From NCBI RefSeq assembly GCF_022132145.1, contig NZ_JAJISP010000008.1, positions 186,001 to 250,000 on the forward strand: a DNA stretch of 64,000 nucleotides. Reading direction: 5' to 3'. Position 1 is the first letter of the stretch. The number at the start of each line of letters is the position of its first letter. The notes under the pieces were generated by a model. It did not search any database, had not been told where the DNA came from, and worked only from the letters and a program-made list of their open reading frames with translations. The stretch comes from Pseudomonas sp. MMS21 TM103 (lineage in GTDB: Bacteria; Pseudomonadota; Gammaproteobacteria; Pseudomonadales; Pseudomonadaceae). Below are positions 8,439 through 18,521 of the stretch, in pieces. A program made the position numbers and the translations under genes.

Positions 8439-9329
8439 TCAGTCCTTGCGGATCGAAAAGTTGGCCATGTGCTCCAACCCTTTGATCAGCGCCGAATGGT
8501 CCCAATTGCTGCCGCCGATGGCGGCGCAGGTGCTGAACACCTGCTGGGCATTGGCGGTGTTGGGCAGGTTGAGGCCCAGCTCACGGGCGCCGGCCAGGGC
8601 CAGGTTGAGGTCCTTCTGGTGCAGGCTGATGCGGAAGCCCGGATCGAAGGTGCCCTTGATCATACGCTCGCCGTGCACTTCGAGGATCTTCGAACCGGCG
8701 AAACCACCCATCAGCGCTTCGCGCACCTTGGCCGGGTCGGCACCGTTCCTGGCGGCGAACAGCAGGGCTTCGGCGACGGCCTGGATGTTCAGGGCGACGA
8801 TGATCTGGTTGGCTACCTTGGCGGTCTGACCGTCACCATTGCCGCCGACGCGCGTGATGTTCTTGCCCATCGCCTGGAACAGGGGCAGGGCGCGCTCGAA
8901 GGCTTGTTCACTGCCGCCGACCATGATGCTCAGCGTGGCCGCTTTAGCGCCGACTTCACCGCCGGAAACCGGTGCATCGAGGTAGTCAGCGCCAGTCGCT
9001 TTGATCTTGTCGGCGAAGGTTTTGGTCGCGCTCGGCGAGATCGAGCTCATGTCGATCACGATTTTGTTCGGGCCGACGCCTTCGGCGACGCCTGCGTTGC
9101 GAAACAGCACGTCTTCAACGTGGGGGGTGTCCGGCACCATGACGATGATGAACTCGGCTTCCTGCGCGACTTCTTTCGGGTTGGCCAGGGCGATTGCGCC
9201 TGCCGCTAACAAGTCAGCTGGCGCTGGGTCGTGGTGAGTCGAGAGGAACAGTTGGTGACCTGCTTTCTGCAGGTTTTCAGCCATGGGCTTGCCCATGATG
9301 CCGGTACCGATAAATCCGATTTTAGCCAT
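8439..9329 (-). CDS. glxR: Tartronate semialdehyde reductase (2-hydroxy-3-oxopropionate reductase)
   Basis: A 296-residue NAD(P)H-dependent beta-hydroxyacid dehydrogenase that reduces tartronate semialdehyde to D-glycerate. The N-terminal Rossmann motif is GFIGTGIMGKPMAENL. The substrate signature is DAPVSGGEVGA. The catalytic lysine lies in TAKVANQIIVALN. The gene lies 11 nt after hyi on the same strand, with gcl upstream, which fixes its role in the glycerate pathway. Length is normal for GarR/GlxR enzymes, and the ATG start agrees with the family N-terminus. Confidence 0.95.
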   Translation of the reverse strand: MAKIGFIGTGIMGKPMAENLQKAGHQLFLSTHHDPAPADLLAAGAIALANPKEVAQEAEFIIVMVPDTPHVEDVLFRNAGVAEGVGPNKIVIDMSSISPSATKTFADKIKATGADYLDAPVSGGEVGAKAATLSIMVGGSEQAFERALPLFQAMGKNITRVGGNGDGQTAKVANQIIVALNIQAVAEALLFAARNGADPAKVREALMGGFAGSKILEVHGERMIKGTFDPGFRISLHQKDLNLALAGARELGLNLPNTANAQQVFSTCAAIGGSNWDHSALIKGLEHMANFSIRKD

Positions 9330-9340
9330 GAGAGTGCTCC

Positions 9341-10123
9341 TTAAATCGCGTTGTGCGCTTTCATCCAGCCGAGGCCGGCAGCGGTGGTGGTGGCTGGCTT
9401 GTATTCACAGCCGATCCAGCCCTGGTAGCCGATGCGGTCCAGGTGCTCGAAGAGGAAGCGGTAGTTGATCTCGCCAGTGCCCGGCTCGTTGCGGCCCGGG
9501 TTGTCGGCCAACTGCACATGGTTGATGGCGGCTAGGTTGGCCTCGACGGTACGCGCCAGGTCACCTTCCATGATCTGCATGTGGTAGATGTCGTACTGCA
9601 GGTACAGGTTGCTGCTACCGACTTGTTCGCGAATGGCCAGCGCCTGTTTGGTGTTGTTCAGGTAGAAGCCGGGGATATCGCGGGTGTTGATGGCTTCCAT
9701 GACCAGCTTGATGCCGGCGGCCTGGAGTTTTTCGGCGGCAAACTTGAGGTTGTCGACGAAGCACTGCTCGACGGTCGCGCAGTCATACCCTGACGGGCGA
9801 ATGCCGGCCAGGCAGTTGATCTGGCTGTTGCCCAGCACCTGGGCGTAGGCGATGGCCTGGTCGACACCGGCACGGAATTCCTCGACCCGATCCGGGTGGC
9901 AGGCGATACCGCGCTCGCCCTTGCTCCAGTCGCCGGCCGGCAGGTTGAACAGCACCTGGGTCAGGCCATTGGCATCCAGGCGGGCCTTGATCGCCTCGGC
10001 TGGGAAATCGTAGGGGAACAGGTACTCGACACCGCTGAAGCCGGCAGCGGCGGCAGCGTCAAAACGATCCAGGAAGTCCACTTCGGTGAACAGCATGGAC
10101 AGGTTGGCAGCAAAACGGGGCAT
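9341..10123 (-). CDS. hyi: Hydroxypyruvate isomerase
   Basis: A 260-residue TIM-barrel isomerase interconverting hydroxypyruvate and tartronate semialdehyde. It starts MPRFAANLSMLFTEVDFLDRF, typical for Hyi, with later EAINTRDIPGF, QYDIYHMQIMEGD and GCEYKP segments that carry metal and substrate ligands. The ATG at 10123 has AAGGAGC upstream; an earlier in-frame start at 10156 would fall in a palindromic repeat and is not needed. It sits 58 nt after gcl and 11 nt before glxR, forming the classic gcl-hyi-glxR operon. Confidence 0.95.
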   Translation of the reverse strand: MPRFAANLSMLFTEVDFLDRFDAAAAAGFSGVEYLFPYDFPAEAIKARLDANGLTQVLFNLPAGDWSKGERGIACHPDRVEEFRAGVDQAIAYAQVLGNSQINCLAGIRPSGYDCATVEQCFVDNLKFAAEKLQAAGIKLVMEAINTRDIPGFYLNNTKQALAIREQVGSSNLYLQYDIYHMQIMEGDLARTVEANLAAINHVQLADNPGRNEPGTGEINYRFLFEHLDRIGYQGWIGCEYKPATTTAAGLGWMKAHNAI

Positions 10124-10141
10124 GTGATGCTCCTTATTCTG

Positions 10142-10166
10142 GTAGCCCGGATGCAATCCGGGCTAC
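10142..10166. repeat. REP-like palindrome GTAGCCCGGAT/ATCCGGGCTAC
   Basis: Perfect 11-bp arms surround a 3-base loop in the gcl-hyi gap. Palindromes built on GTAGCCCGGAT are common in Pseudomonas intergenic DNA. A half copy (GTAGCCCGGGTGATGAGG) occurs at about 26590 near puuE. It may attenuate or stabilise the operon mRNA. Confidence 0.8.
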
Positions 10167-10181
10167 GGGTTAACGGACAAA

Positions 10182-11957
<1,776 letters not shown>

Positions 11958-12034
11958 GAAAAATCCCTCCAGGCTTTAGTCGATATTTTTTCTACATGCC
12001 TAAAGCATGAAGCCAAGGTGTATATGGGGTAAAT

Positions 12035-12048
12035 TGCAGGAATCTGCA
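12035..12048. promoter_or_regulatory. Possible LysR site in the gcl/lysR divergent promoter
   Basis: TGCAG-GAAT-CTGCA is a 14-bp inverted repeat located 25 nt upstream of the LysR gene and about 80 nt upstream of gcl. LysR proteins often bind imperfect palindromes at divergent promoters. The TTGTGTACAA-type motif found in other gaps of this cluster is absent here, so gcl may depend on the LysR protein instead. Confidence 0.35.
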
Positions 12049-12073
12049 TTTCTGTCAGTACCAGGAGTATCGA

Positions 12074-12979
12074 ATGGATCGTTATACGGCTTTGCACAGT
12101 TTCGTTCTGGTGGCCGATCACGGCACCTTCGCCGCCGCCGCTCTGGTCGAAGGGGTGACCCCGGTGGTGATGGGCCGGCGACTCGACATGCTCGAGCACC
12201 ACCTGGGGGTCAAGCTGATGCATCGCTCGACCCGTGGCCTGTCGCTGACCGATCTGGGCGAGCAATACCTGGAGCGTGCCCGCGGTTTGCTGCGCGATTT
12301 CGCCGAGGCCGACGCCAGCATCACCCATGGCGGCCATTCGGTGAGCGGGCACCTGGTCGTATCGGCGCCTGCGGCGTTCGGCCGTCGGCATATCGCGCCC
12401 CATGCCCCGGCGTTCCAGGCGCGTTATCCGGAGCTGAACCTGTCGTTCAACCTGACCGATAGCGTGGTCGACCTGGTACGTCAGGGCTACGACATGGGCA
12501 TTCGTATCGGCGAGGTGACCGACCCCAACTACGTGGCGGTCAAGCTGTTCCCCAATCGCCGGGTGGTCTGCGGTTCGCCGGGCTATTTTCAGCGCCATCC
12601 TGCGCCCCAGGTCCTCGAGGATCTGGCCCAGCACAACTGCCTGGCGTTCAACCTGCAGGGTGGCCAGCAGCGTGGCTGGACCTTTCTGCGCGATGGCAAA
12701 CAGGTGGCGGTCAAGGTTTCCGGCAATCTCGATTGCAATGATGGCGAACTCCTTTACGACTGGGTCAAACAGGGCCTGGGCATCGGCTGGCGCTCGACAT
12801 GGGAGATCCAGGCGGAACTCAAGCGTGGGCAGCTGGTGACGGTGCTCGATGAGTTCGCCGTGCCGGCCTACGACATCCAGGCGGTCTATCCGCAGCAGCG
12901 CTATTTGCCCGCCAAGGTGCGATTTTTCATCGACTACCTGAAAGCGATCTACAGCACTCCGGGATATTGGGAAGGATGA
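12074..12979 (+). CDS. LysR-family transcriptional regulator divergent from gcl
   Basis: A 301-residue regulator with an N-terminal winged helix-turn-helix (residues 1-60, including TFAAAALVEGVTPVVMGRRLDML) and a C-terminal substrate-binding domain. Its divergent position next to gcl suggests that it controls the glyoxylate operon, with glyoxylate or a related metabolite as effector; this is inferred from position only. It corresponds to the PA1504 position as I recall. An RBS (CAGGAG) lies about 9 nt before the ATG. Confidence 0.88.
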   Translation: MDRYTALHSFVLVADHGTFAAAALVEGVTPVVMGRRLDMLEHHLGVKLMHRSTRGLSLTDLGEQYLERARGLLRDFAEADASITHGGHSVSGHLVVSAPAAFGRRHIAPHAPAFQARYPELNLSFNLTDSVVDLVRQGYDMGIRIGEVTDPNYVAVKLFPNRRVVCGSPGYFQRHPAPQVLEDLAQHNCLAFNLQGGQQRGWTFLRDGKQVAVKVSGNLDCNDGELLYDWVKQGLGIGWRSTWEIQAELKRGQLVTVLDEFAVPAYDIQAVYPQQRYLPAKVRFFIDYLKAIYSTPGYWEG

Positions 12980-12991
12980 ATGAGGCCATGA

Positions 12992-13002
12992 ATGTATACA
13001 AT
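12992..13002. promoter_or_regulatory. TGTATACA operator-like palindrome, site 1
   Basis: ATGTATACAAT matches the TTGTGTACAA-type motif seen at seven non-coding places in the purine/ureide block. It lies 138 nt upstream of the GlcG-like gene, with a second copy 42 bp further on, which places both on the same helix face. Confidence 0.6.
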
Positions 13003-13033
13003 AAACAATTTAAATGTACTAAAAAGAATATTT

Positions 13034-13043
13034 ATTGTGTACT
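13034..13043. promoter_or_regulatory. TTGTGTAC operator-like motif, site 2
   Basis: ATTGTGTACT is the second copy before the GlcG-like gene. The AT-rich DNA between the two copies could hold the promoter, so a bound dimer pair would repress the downstream gene. Confidence 0.6.
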
Positions 13044-13139
13044 GTTTTCGTGTTTGGCTTGTCCGGCCTGCCCGCTCCGGGTTATGACGTCGCGCGTGTA
13101 GGCCCTGTTTCCATCCATTTCTCGAGGAGGGCTCCCGAT

Positions 13140-13577
13140 ATGAGCGTTTTGAACCTGCACACCGCGACCACCATCAGCAACCACGCGCTGGTGCTTGGCC
13201 GGAAGCTGTCCGCTGCGCCCTTGACCGTTGCCGTGCTGGATGCCGGTGGCCACTTGATCAGCCTGCAGCGCGAAGATGGCGCCAGCCCGCTGCGCCCGCA
13301 GATAGCCATCGGCAAGGCGTGGGGCGCCGTCGCGCTGGGCAAGGGCTCGCGTGCCATCGCCGCAGACGCGCAGCAGCGCCCGGCCTTCATCGGTGCGCTG
13401 AATAACCTGGCCGACGGCAAGCTGGTACCCGCACCGGGTGGTGTCTTGATCCGTGACGAGCAGGGCGAAGTGATCGGCGCCATCGGTATCACCGGCGATA
13501 CTTCGGATATCGACGAGCAGTGCGCGATCGGTGCGGTGCAGGCGGTGGGGCTCAAGGCCGATGCGGGGGCGGCGTAG
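13140..13577 (+). CDS. GlcG/HbpS-family (DUF336) heme-binding-like protein
   Basis: A 145-residue single-domain protein of the GlcG/HbpS fold. Visible family segments are VAVLDAGGHLISLQREDGASP, the RPAF region and the C-terminal GEVIGAIGITGDTSDIDEQCA. The ATG at 13140 is supported by GAGGAGGG 8 nt upstream. Proteins of this family occur with glycolate and glyoxylate genes (GlcG of the glc operon), but their biochemical role is unsettled; some bind heme. Two operator-like motifs upstream suggest that it belongs to the purine/ureide regulon. It is convergent with the TetR gene. Confidence 0.85.
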   Translation: MSVLNLHTATTISNHALVLGRKLSAAPLTVAVLDAGGHLISLQREDGASPLRPQIAIGKAWGAVALGKGSRAIAADAQQRPAFIGALNNLADGKLVPAPGGVLIRDEQGEVIGAIGITGDTSDIDEQCAIGAVQAVGLKADAGAA

Positions 13578-13689
13578 GTCGATCCGGGCGGCGCTGCGCG
13601 AGGCGACAGACCGCTAACTTTTTGCGTCGCGCTGAGCAGCCATGGGGCACTGCCTGCGGCGAGTGGCCCCCTGCGGATTGCCTGTGCTT

Positions 13690-13726
13690 CAGATCGGGCG
13701 GCCAGTGCGCAGTGGCTGCCGATCTG
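13690..13726. terminator. Hairpin between convergent GlcG-like and tetR genes
   Basis: CAGATCGG and CCGATCTG, extended by a bulged CGGCCA/TGGCTG stem around an 8-base loop, lie just past the tetR stop. No clear T run is present on either strand, so termination is plausible but not certain. Confidence 0.45.
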
Positions 13727-13734
13727 TGCGGCTC

Positions 13735-14379
13735 CTAGGCGCGGGTGACCTGCTCGGAGGCGCTGGGTTGGTTTACGTCGATCTCGCAGCCCTTGATCAC
13801 CAGGCGGATGATGGTCTGGGCGGCGGCTTCGTAATCGGCGTCATCCAGGCTCGCCTTGCCGGTGACGGTGGCGATCTGCCAATCGAAATCGGCATAGGTC
13901 TGGGTCGCGGCCCAGATGCTGAACATCAGGTGATGCGGATCGACCTTGGCCATCAGGCCCTGGTCGATCCAGCGCTGGATGCAGGAGATGTTGTGCTGGG
14001 CCTGGGCGTTGAGCTGCTCGGCCTGTTCGGCGGACAAATGCGGCGCGCCATGCATGATCTCGCTGGCGAATACCTTGGAGGCGGAAGGCAGCTCGCGGGA
14101 AATGCGGATCTTCGAGCGGATATAGGCCGTCAGCACTTCAGCCGGTTTGCCGGGCTGATTGAACGGCGCCGACGCCTCCAGCAGCGGTTCGATAATGCTT
14201 TCCAGCACCTCGCGGTAGAGGTTCTCTTTCGACTTGAAGTAGTAATAGACGTTGGGCTTGGGCACACCGGCCTTGGCGGCGATATCGCTGGTCTTGCTGG
14301 CGGCAAAACCCTGGTCGGCGAACTCTTCACTGGCTGCGCGCAAAATCAGCTCTCTGTTGCGCTCGCGAATACTGGTCAT
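13735..14379 (-). CDS. TetR-family regulator, RutR-like
   Basis: A 214-residue repressor. The N-terminal helix-turn-helix runs over about residues 10-55 (SEEFADQGFAASKTSDIAAKAGVPKPNVYYYFKSKE is split here only in description, with core NVYYYFKSKENLY). The C-terminal half resembles the YcdC/RutR ligand domain, with ASKVFASEIMHGAPHL and WAATQTYADFDWQI. RutR senses pyrimidines, so a nucleobase or ureide ligand is a reasonable inference here. The start at 14379 has CAGGGG upstream; an ATG at 14397 is possible. It is divergent from moaA, with two operator-like motifs in the gap. Confidence 0.85.
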   Translation of the reverse strand: MTSIRERNRELILRAASEEFADQGFAASKTSDIAAKAGVPKPNVYYYFKSKENLYREVLESIIEPLLEASAPFNQPGKPAEVLTAYIRSKIRISRELPSASKVFASEIMHGAPHLSAEQAEQLNAQAQHNISCIQRWIDQGLMAKVDPHHLMFSIWAATQTYADFDWQIATVTGKASLDDADYEAAAQTIIRLVIKGCEIDVNQPSASEQVTRA

Positions 14380-14477
14380 AAGCCCCTGTGCTTCCATGGG
14401 CCGCCCGGCGCTGGGCGGCAGTCGGGCATGGTAGCACCGGCGTTGTAGGTGGCTCAAGCTGACCCTGAAGTCAGATT

Positions 14478-14489
14478 ATTGTGTACAAA
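14478..14489. promoter_or_regulatory. TTGTGTACAA operator-like palindrome, site 3
   Basis: ATTGTGTACAAA lies in the tetR/moaA divergent gap, about 100 nt upstream of the tetR start and 80 nt upstream of the moaA start. It is one of the best matches to the shared motif. Confidence 0.65.
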
Positions 14490-14547
14490 AATATGCTTTT
14501 CTGTTTTTATTTGCCTACCAAATTTCATAACAAGAATGTCTCGGCTC

Positions 14548-14558
14548 CTTGTGTACAG
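14548..14558. promoter_or_regulatory. TTGTGTACA operator-like motif, site 4, next to the moaA RBS
   Basis: CTTGTGTACAG overlaps the start of the AGGAGA ribosome binding site of moaA. A protein bound here would block transcription elongation or initiation of moaA directly. Confidence 0.55.
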
Positions 14559-14568
14559 GAGACTCGCC

Positions 14569-15564
14569 TTGGATCACACGCAACTGCTCGACCCTTTCGG
14601 TCGACGCATCACCTACCTGCGATTGTCGGTTACCGACCGCTGTGACTTGCGCTGCACCTACTGCATGAGCGAGGACATGGTCTTCGCCCCGCGCGCGCAG
14701 ATTCTCAGCCTGGAAGAACTCTACGCCGTGGCCGATGCCTTTATCGGCCTGGGGGTCAAACGCATCCGCATCACCGGTGGCGAGCCGCTGGTGCGCAAGA
14801 ATCTTTTGAGCCTGCTGGCGCGCCTGGGCCAGCGCCCGGAGCTGGACGACCTGGCCATCACCAGCAACGGCTCGCAACTGGCCGAGCTGGCGCCGCAACT
14901 GCGCGCCGCGGGTGTCGCGCGGCTGAATATCAGCCTGGATTCCCTGCGGCGCGAGCGTTTCGCGGCGTTCACTCGGCGCGATAAGCTCGAGCAGGTGCTG
15001 GCCGGTATCGAAGTGGCGCGGACGGCGGGTTTTCGCAAGATCAAATTGAACTGCGTGGTGCAGAAGGGCCACAACGACGACGAGGTACTCGATCTGGTGG
15101 AGTACGCCATGGCGCGCGCCCTGGACATCAGCTTTATCGAGGAGATGCCGCTGGGCAGCGTCTCCAGTCACCAGCGCCAGGACACCTTCTGTTCCAGTGA
15201 CGAGGTACGTGCGCGCATCGAACAGCGCCATGGGCTGATACGCATCAGCAAGCAGACCGGCGGGCCATCGCGCTACTGGCAAGTCGTCGGCAGCGATACC
15301 CAGATTGGTTTCATCTCGCCCCACAGCCACAACTTCTGCGGCGACTGCAACCGGGTGCGGGTCACGGCCGAAGGCAAGCTGGTGCTGTGCCTTGGCCATG
15401 ACCATGCGCTTGATCTCAAGGCGCTGATTCGCCGTCATCCAGGTGACGGCCTGCGTCTGCGCGAGGCCTTGCTGGAGGCCCTGCAACTCAAGCCCGAACG
15501 CCATCACTTTGCGGCCGATGCGCAGGTGCAGGTGCTGCGTTTCATGAGCATGACCGGCGGCTGA
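14569..15564 (+). CDS. moaA: GTP 3',8-cyclase MoaA (second-copy type)
   Basis: A 331-residue radical SAM enzyme for the first step of molybdenum cofactor synthesis. The SAM cluster is C25-x3-C29-x2-C32 (CDLRCTYC), the second cluster is in FCGDCNRVR with a later cysteine in LVLCLGHD, and the chain ends with the conserved Gly-Gly. I choose a TTG start because AGGAGA lies 7 nt upstream and MDHTQLLDPFGRRITYLRLS matches the family N-terminus; an ATG at 14536 has no good RBS. This is the PA1505 (moaA2) position. Its place in a purine cluster fits the molybdenum-cofactor need of xanthine dehydrogenase, which is not in the window. Confidence 0.92.
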   Translation: MDHTQLLDPFGRRITYLRLSVTDRCDLRCTYCMSEDMVFAPRAQILSLEELYAVADAFIGLGVKRIRITGGEPLVRKNLLSLLARLGQRPELDDLAITSNGSQLAELAPQLRAAGVARLNISLDSLRRERFAAFTRRDKLEQVLAGIEVARTAGFRKIKLNCVVQKGHNDDEVLDLVEYAMARALDISFIEEMPLGSVSSHQRQDTFCSSDEVRARIEQRHGLIRISKQTGGPSRYWQVVGSDTQIGFISPHSHNFCGDCNRVRVTAEGKLVLCLGHDHALDLKALIRRHPGDGLRLREALLEALQLKPERHHFAADAQVQVLRFMSMTGG

Positions 15565-15637
15565 GTTCCTCGATAGCCGCCACCCGCTGCCCCATAGAAC
15601 CTGTTAGACCCACTCAACAATAACCTGGAGGGTTGCT

Positions 15638-16456
15638 GTGAAGCCTATTCGCGTCTGCAGTTTGTTCGCCGTGCTGTTCTGCACTGCTCCTCATGCCGAA
15701 AGTTACGTCATCGGCGTCGAGGACATGGCCTTCGCGCCGCATTACAGTATCGACAGTCAGGGTCAGTATCAGGGCTTTGCCCGCGAGCTGTTCGATCTGT
15801 TCGCCCTGCACAGTGGGGTGCAGCTGAGCTACAAGCCGTTGCCGGTGAAGCGCTTGTTGTCGGCCCTGTTGCAAGGCGAGGTGGATTTCAAATACCCGGA
15901 CAGCAGCAACTGGGCGCAGACACAGAAGGCCGGCAAGGACCTGCATTACAGTCAGGCGATAGTCGCCTATGTCGACGGCGTGCTGGTTGCGCCAAAACGC
16001 CAGGGACAGCCAGTGGAGCATCTCAAGCGCCTGGGCATGGTTAACGGCTGGACGCCCTGGGGTTATCAGACGCGTATCGACGCCCAGCAGATCCAGCTGA
16101 CCTATAGCGAGGATTTGCGCCGGATGATCCAGCAGACGCTGAAGAAGGACACCGACGGCGCCTACTTCAATGTGGTGGTGGCGACCCACTACCTCGACAA
16201 CATCCGCGCTCGTCCCGGCGCCTTGGTGTTCGATCCCGCGTTGCCCAACACCCGCGGCACTTTCCACCTCTCCACAATCAAGCATCCCGAGGTTCTGCAG
16301 CAGTTCGATCGCTTCCTGCTCGAGCAGCAGGCCGAGGTGGCCGCACTGAAGGAAAAATACCAGGTGGAGGCCAACCTGGACTCGGAGTACATGGGCCTGG
16401 AGCAGTGGAAAGTCGATTTCCTCAAGCGCCAGAAGGCCAAGGCGGCGACCGAGTAG
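15638..16456 (+). CDS. Periplasmic solute-binding (SBP_bac_3-like) protein
   Basis: A 272-residue protein with a GTG start after a TGGAGGG RBS and a signal peptide (about residues 1-21, ending PHAES). The mature part has the type II binding-protein pattern (DSQGQYQGFARELFDLFA and EVDFKYPDSSNW). Similar stand-alone proteins are common in Pseudomonas without an attached ABC permease, and no permease gene lies next to it. The ligand is unknown. It follows moaA after 73 nt on the same strand. Confidence 0.72.
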   Translation: MKPIRVCSLFAVLFCTAPHAESYVIGVEDMAFAPHYSIDSQGQYQGFARELFDLFALHSGVQLSYKPLPVKRLLSALLQGEVDFKYPDSSNWAQTQKAGKDLHYSQAIVAYVDGVLVAPKRQGQPVEHLKRLGMVNGWTPWGYQTRIDAQQIQLTYSEDLRRMIQQTLKKDTDGAYFNVVVATHYLDNIRARPGALVFDPALPNTRGTFHLSTIKHPEVLQQFDRFLLEQQAEVAALKEKYQVEANLDSEYMGLEQWKVDFLKRQKAKAATE

Positions 16457-16654
16457 GGTACGCGCCGGTCGCTCCGCACGCGGGATCCGGCCGCGCTCTT
16501 CTATGCTTGAGGTGACGGGCGCGCATCGCCGTCGTCAGCAATCGAAGACCGTGGCCAGTTGCAGATTCTGCCAGGCAGCTGGTCATGGCCGGTTTCCGTG
16601 GCCTGTAGCGCGGGCAGCTACGACGGCCTCGACACAGCGCAGGAGGGCCTTCAG

Positions 16655-17461
16655 ATGAGCGACCCAGCCTTGCAAGTCCAAATCGAGGCGGCCAGCGCCT
16701 ACGAGGCATTCTTCGTCCCGGCCCTGTTCCAGGAATGGGCGCCGTGGGTGGTCGCCGCCGCCAATATCCAGGCGGGCCAGCGGGTGCTGGATGTCGCCTG
16801 TGGCACCGGTGTGCTGGCTCGGGCCGCGGCCGCCTGCGTCGGTCCTGACGGTGCGGTCGCCGGCCTGGACGCCAACCCCGGCATGCTCGCCGTGGCCGCA
16901 CGCCTCGATCCGGCGATCGAGTGGCAACAGGGTCTGGCCGAAGCCCTGCCGTATCCCGACCAGCACTTCGATGCCGTGATCAGCCAGTTCGGCCTGATGT
17001 TCTTCAGCGACCCTGCACAAGCCCTGCGCGAAATGTTCAGGGTCTTGCACCCGGGCGGGCACCTGGCGGTCGCCGTGTGGGATTCGCTGGCGCATACCCC
17101 GGCCTATGCGGCGGAAGTCGCCGTGCTGGCACGCGTCGCCGGCGATGCGGCGGCCGATGCCCTGCGCGCGCCCTTCGTGCTCGGCGACACCCAGGTGCTG
17201 GAGGCGCTGTTTCGCGACGCCGGGATCGCCGCGCCGCATATCGTGAGCCACACCGGCACGGCGCGTTTTCCCGCCATCCGGGCCATGGTCGAGGCGGATG
17301 TCCGCGGCTGGTTGCCAGTGATGGGGGTGAATCTGGATGAGCCGACGATTGCCCGGGTGCTGACCGAGGCGGAGCAGGCGCTTGGCCGCTATGTCACAGC
17401 GGATGGCACTGTGCAGTTCGACTCGCCGGCGCATATCGTGCGGGCAACCAAGCCTAGGTAG
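16655..17461 (+). CDS. Class I SAM-dependent methyltransferase
   Basis: A 268-residue cytoplasmic methyltransferase. Motif I is VLDVACGTGVLAR (about residues 46-58), the acidic residue of motif II is in GLDANPGM, and motif IV/post I is in FDAVISQFGLMFFSD, followed by LHPGGHLAVAVWDS, as in the UbiE/Methyltransf_11 group. The ATG at 16655 has AGGAGGG about 9 nt upstream. The substrate cannot be read from sequence. It is convergent with the Tsx-like porin gene and shares a strong hairpin between them. Confidence 0.82.
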   Translation: MSDPALQVQIEAASAYEAFFVPALFQEWAPWVVAAANIQAGQRVLDVACGTGVLARAAAACVGPDGAVAGLDANPGMLAVAARLDPAIEWQQGLAEALPYPDQHFDAVISQFGLMFFSDPAQALREMFRVLHPGGHLAVAVWDSLAHTPAYAAEVAVLARVAGDAAADALRAPFVLGDTQVLEALFRDAGIAAPHIVSHTGTARFPAIRAMVEADVRGWLPVMGVNLDEPTIARVLTEAEQALGRYVTADGTVQFDSPAHIVRATKPR

Positions 17462-17480
17462 GGTGGTGAGCGTGACGCAT

Positions 17481-17517
17481 AAAAAAAGGGCAAGCATGCC
17501 AGGCATGCTTGCCCTTT
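17481..17517 (-). terminator. Rho-independent terminator after the Tsx-like porin gene
   Basis: Sixteen-base perfect arms (AAAGGGCAAGCATGCC and complement) around a single central base are followed on the minus strand by seven T, some shared with the stem. The same hairpin may also stop plus-strand transcripts from the methyltransferase gene. Confidence 0.88.
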
Positions 17518-17562
17518 ACCTTCCCGCTGCCGCCTATCCGGCAGTGGTTCAGTTCGTTGCCA

Positions 17563-18435
17563 TCAGAAGTGGTATTTGACCAGGGCCTGTACGGCGGTCT
17601 GATCGAAACCATCGGTGGAGCCGTCGATGGGCTTGATCCCGTATTTGTTGTGCCACATGTTCACTTCAGTGCCGACGTAGAGCTTGCGTTCCTTGCCGAA
17701 CAGCGCCTTGCCCGCATCCCATTTGACCTGGATCGAGGAGCCGACCGATGTCTGGGTGCCGGCGTCCTTGGATGGCGAGCGCCAGTCGATGTAGCCGTCG
17801 ACCACGAAGTCCTGCTCGCCGATGGCGAAGGGGTAGGCACCGGCCACGGTCAGCTGAGTGGCGTAGCCATTGCCCACGTCGCTGGCCTTGAAGTCATGGT
17901 CGAAGAAGATGTGGTTATTGATCTTGACCCGGTACAGGTTGGTCTTCAGGTAGGTGAAGCCGGGAGCGTCCCAGTCGAAGCCCAGGCCGTACAGGTAGTT
18001 CTCGGTACCCGGGCCGCCGTTGCCTTTCTCGTAAGTGAAGGCAGCCTTGACGTCCTTCAGCGGGCCGACGGACAGGTCCTGGCCGGTCAGCCAGCTGAGG
18101 CTGACCCGCGGCGAGAACTCCATATAGTAGAAGTCGCTCTTGTCCTTGACCTCGAGGTTGCCGTAGTTGCTGCCGCGGGCCTGCTCGTTGTCGGCATCGA
18201 TGTAGTCGAGGAAGTAGAAGACATCACCCCAGGCCCAGCCGCTGGCGTGCTCGAAGGTGAAGGTGGTCTGCGAACGCTGTTCCCCACTGTTGAAGTTGAG
18301 GCGCTGGAAGTTGCTGCCGTAGAGGTAGCTCAGGCTGTTGTCTTGCCAGAACAGCAGGTCGCCAGCGAGGGCCTGTTGGCCACCGAACAGACCGGCAGAA
18401 AGCGCAATGCAGTGAGGCAGGTGCTTCAGTTTCAT
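17563..18435 (-). CDS. Tsx/OmpK-family nucleoside-type outer membrane channel
   Basis: A 290-residue beta-barrel protein with a signal peptide (about residues 1-24, ending ALA-GD) and a C-terminal phenylalanine, as expected for outer-membrane insertion. Alternating aromatic segments such as GDLLFWQDNSLSYLYG and the end VQALVKYHF fit the nucleoside-specific channel family (Tsx). It lies 86 nt downstream of the NCS2 permease on the same strand, so both probably form one uptake unit: passage of purines or nucleosides through the outer membrane, then uptake across the inner membrane. AAGGAAA supports the start. Confidence 0.85.
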   Translation of the reverse strand: MKLKHLPHCIALSAGLFGGQQALAGDLLFWQDNSLSYLYGSNFQRLNFNSGEQRSQTTFTFEHASGWAWGDVFYFLDYIDADNEQARGSNYGNLEVKDKSDFYYMEFSPRVSLSWLTGQDLSVGPLKDVKAAFTYEKGNGGPGTENYLYGLGFDWDAPGFTYLKTNLYRVKINNHIFFDHDFKASDVGNGYATQLTVAGAYPFAIGEQDFVVDGYIDWRSPSKDAGTQTSVGSSIQVKWDAGKALFGKERKLYVGTEVNMWHNKYGIKPIDGSTDGFDQTAVQALVKYHF

Positions 18436-18521
18436 CGGGTTTTCCTTATTGTTTGGACTTACAAGGTTTCTCGACGCCCTGCGGCGAACCACAGGGCGGT
18501 GCTGGCATGACGAAGGGCGGT

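Noticed and set aside
14449-14568. Extended N-terminus for MoaA using upstream starts
   Set aside because: The extension would translate through two operator-like motifs and lacks an RBS; the TTG start matches the family.
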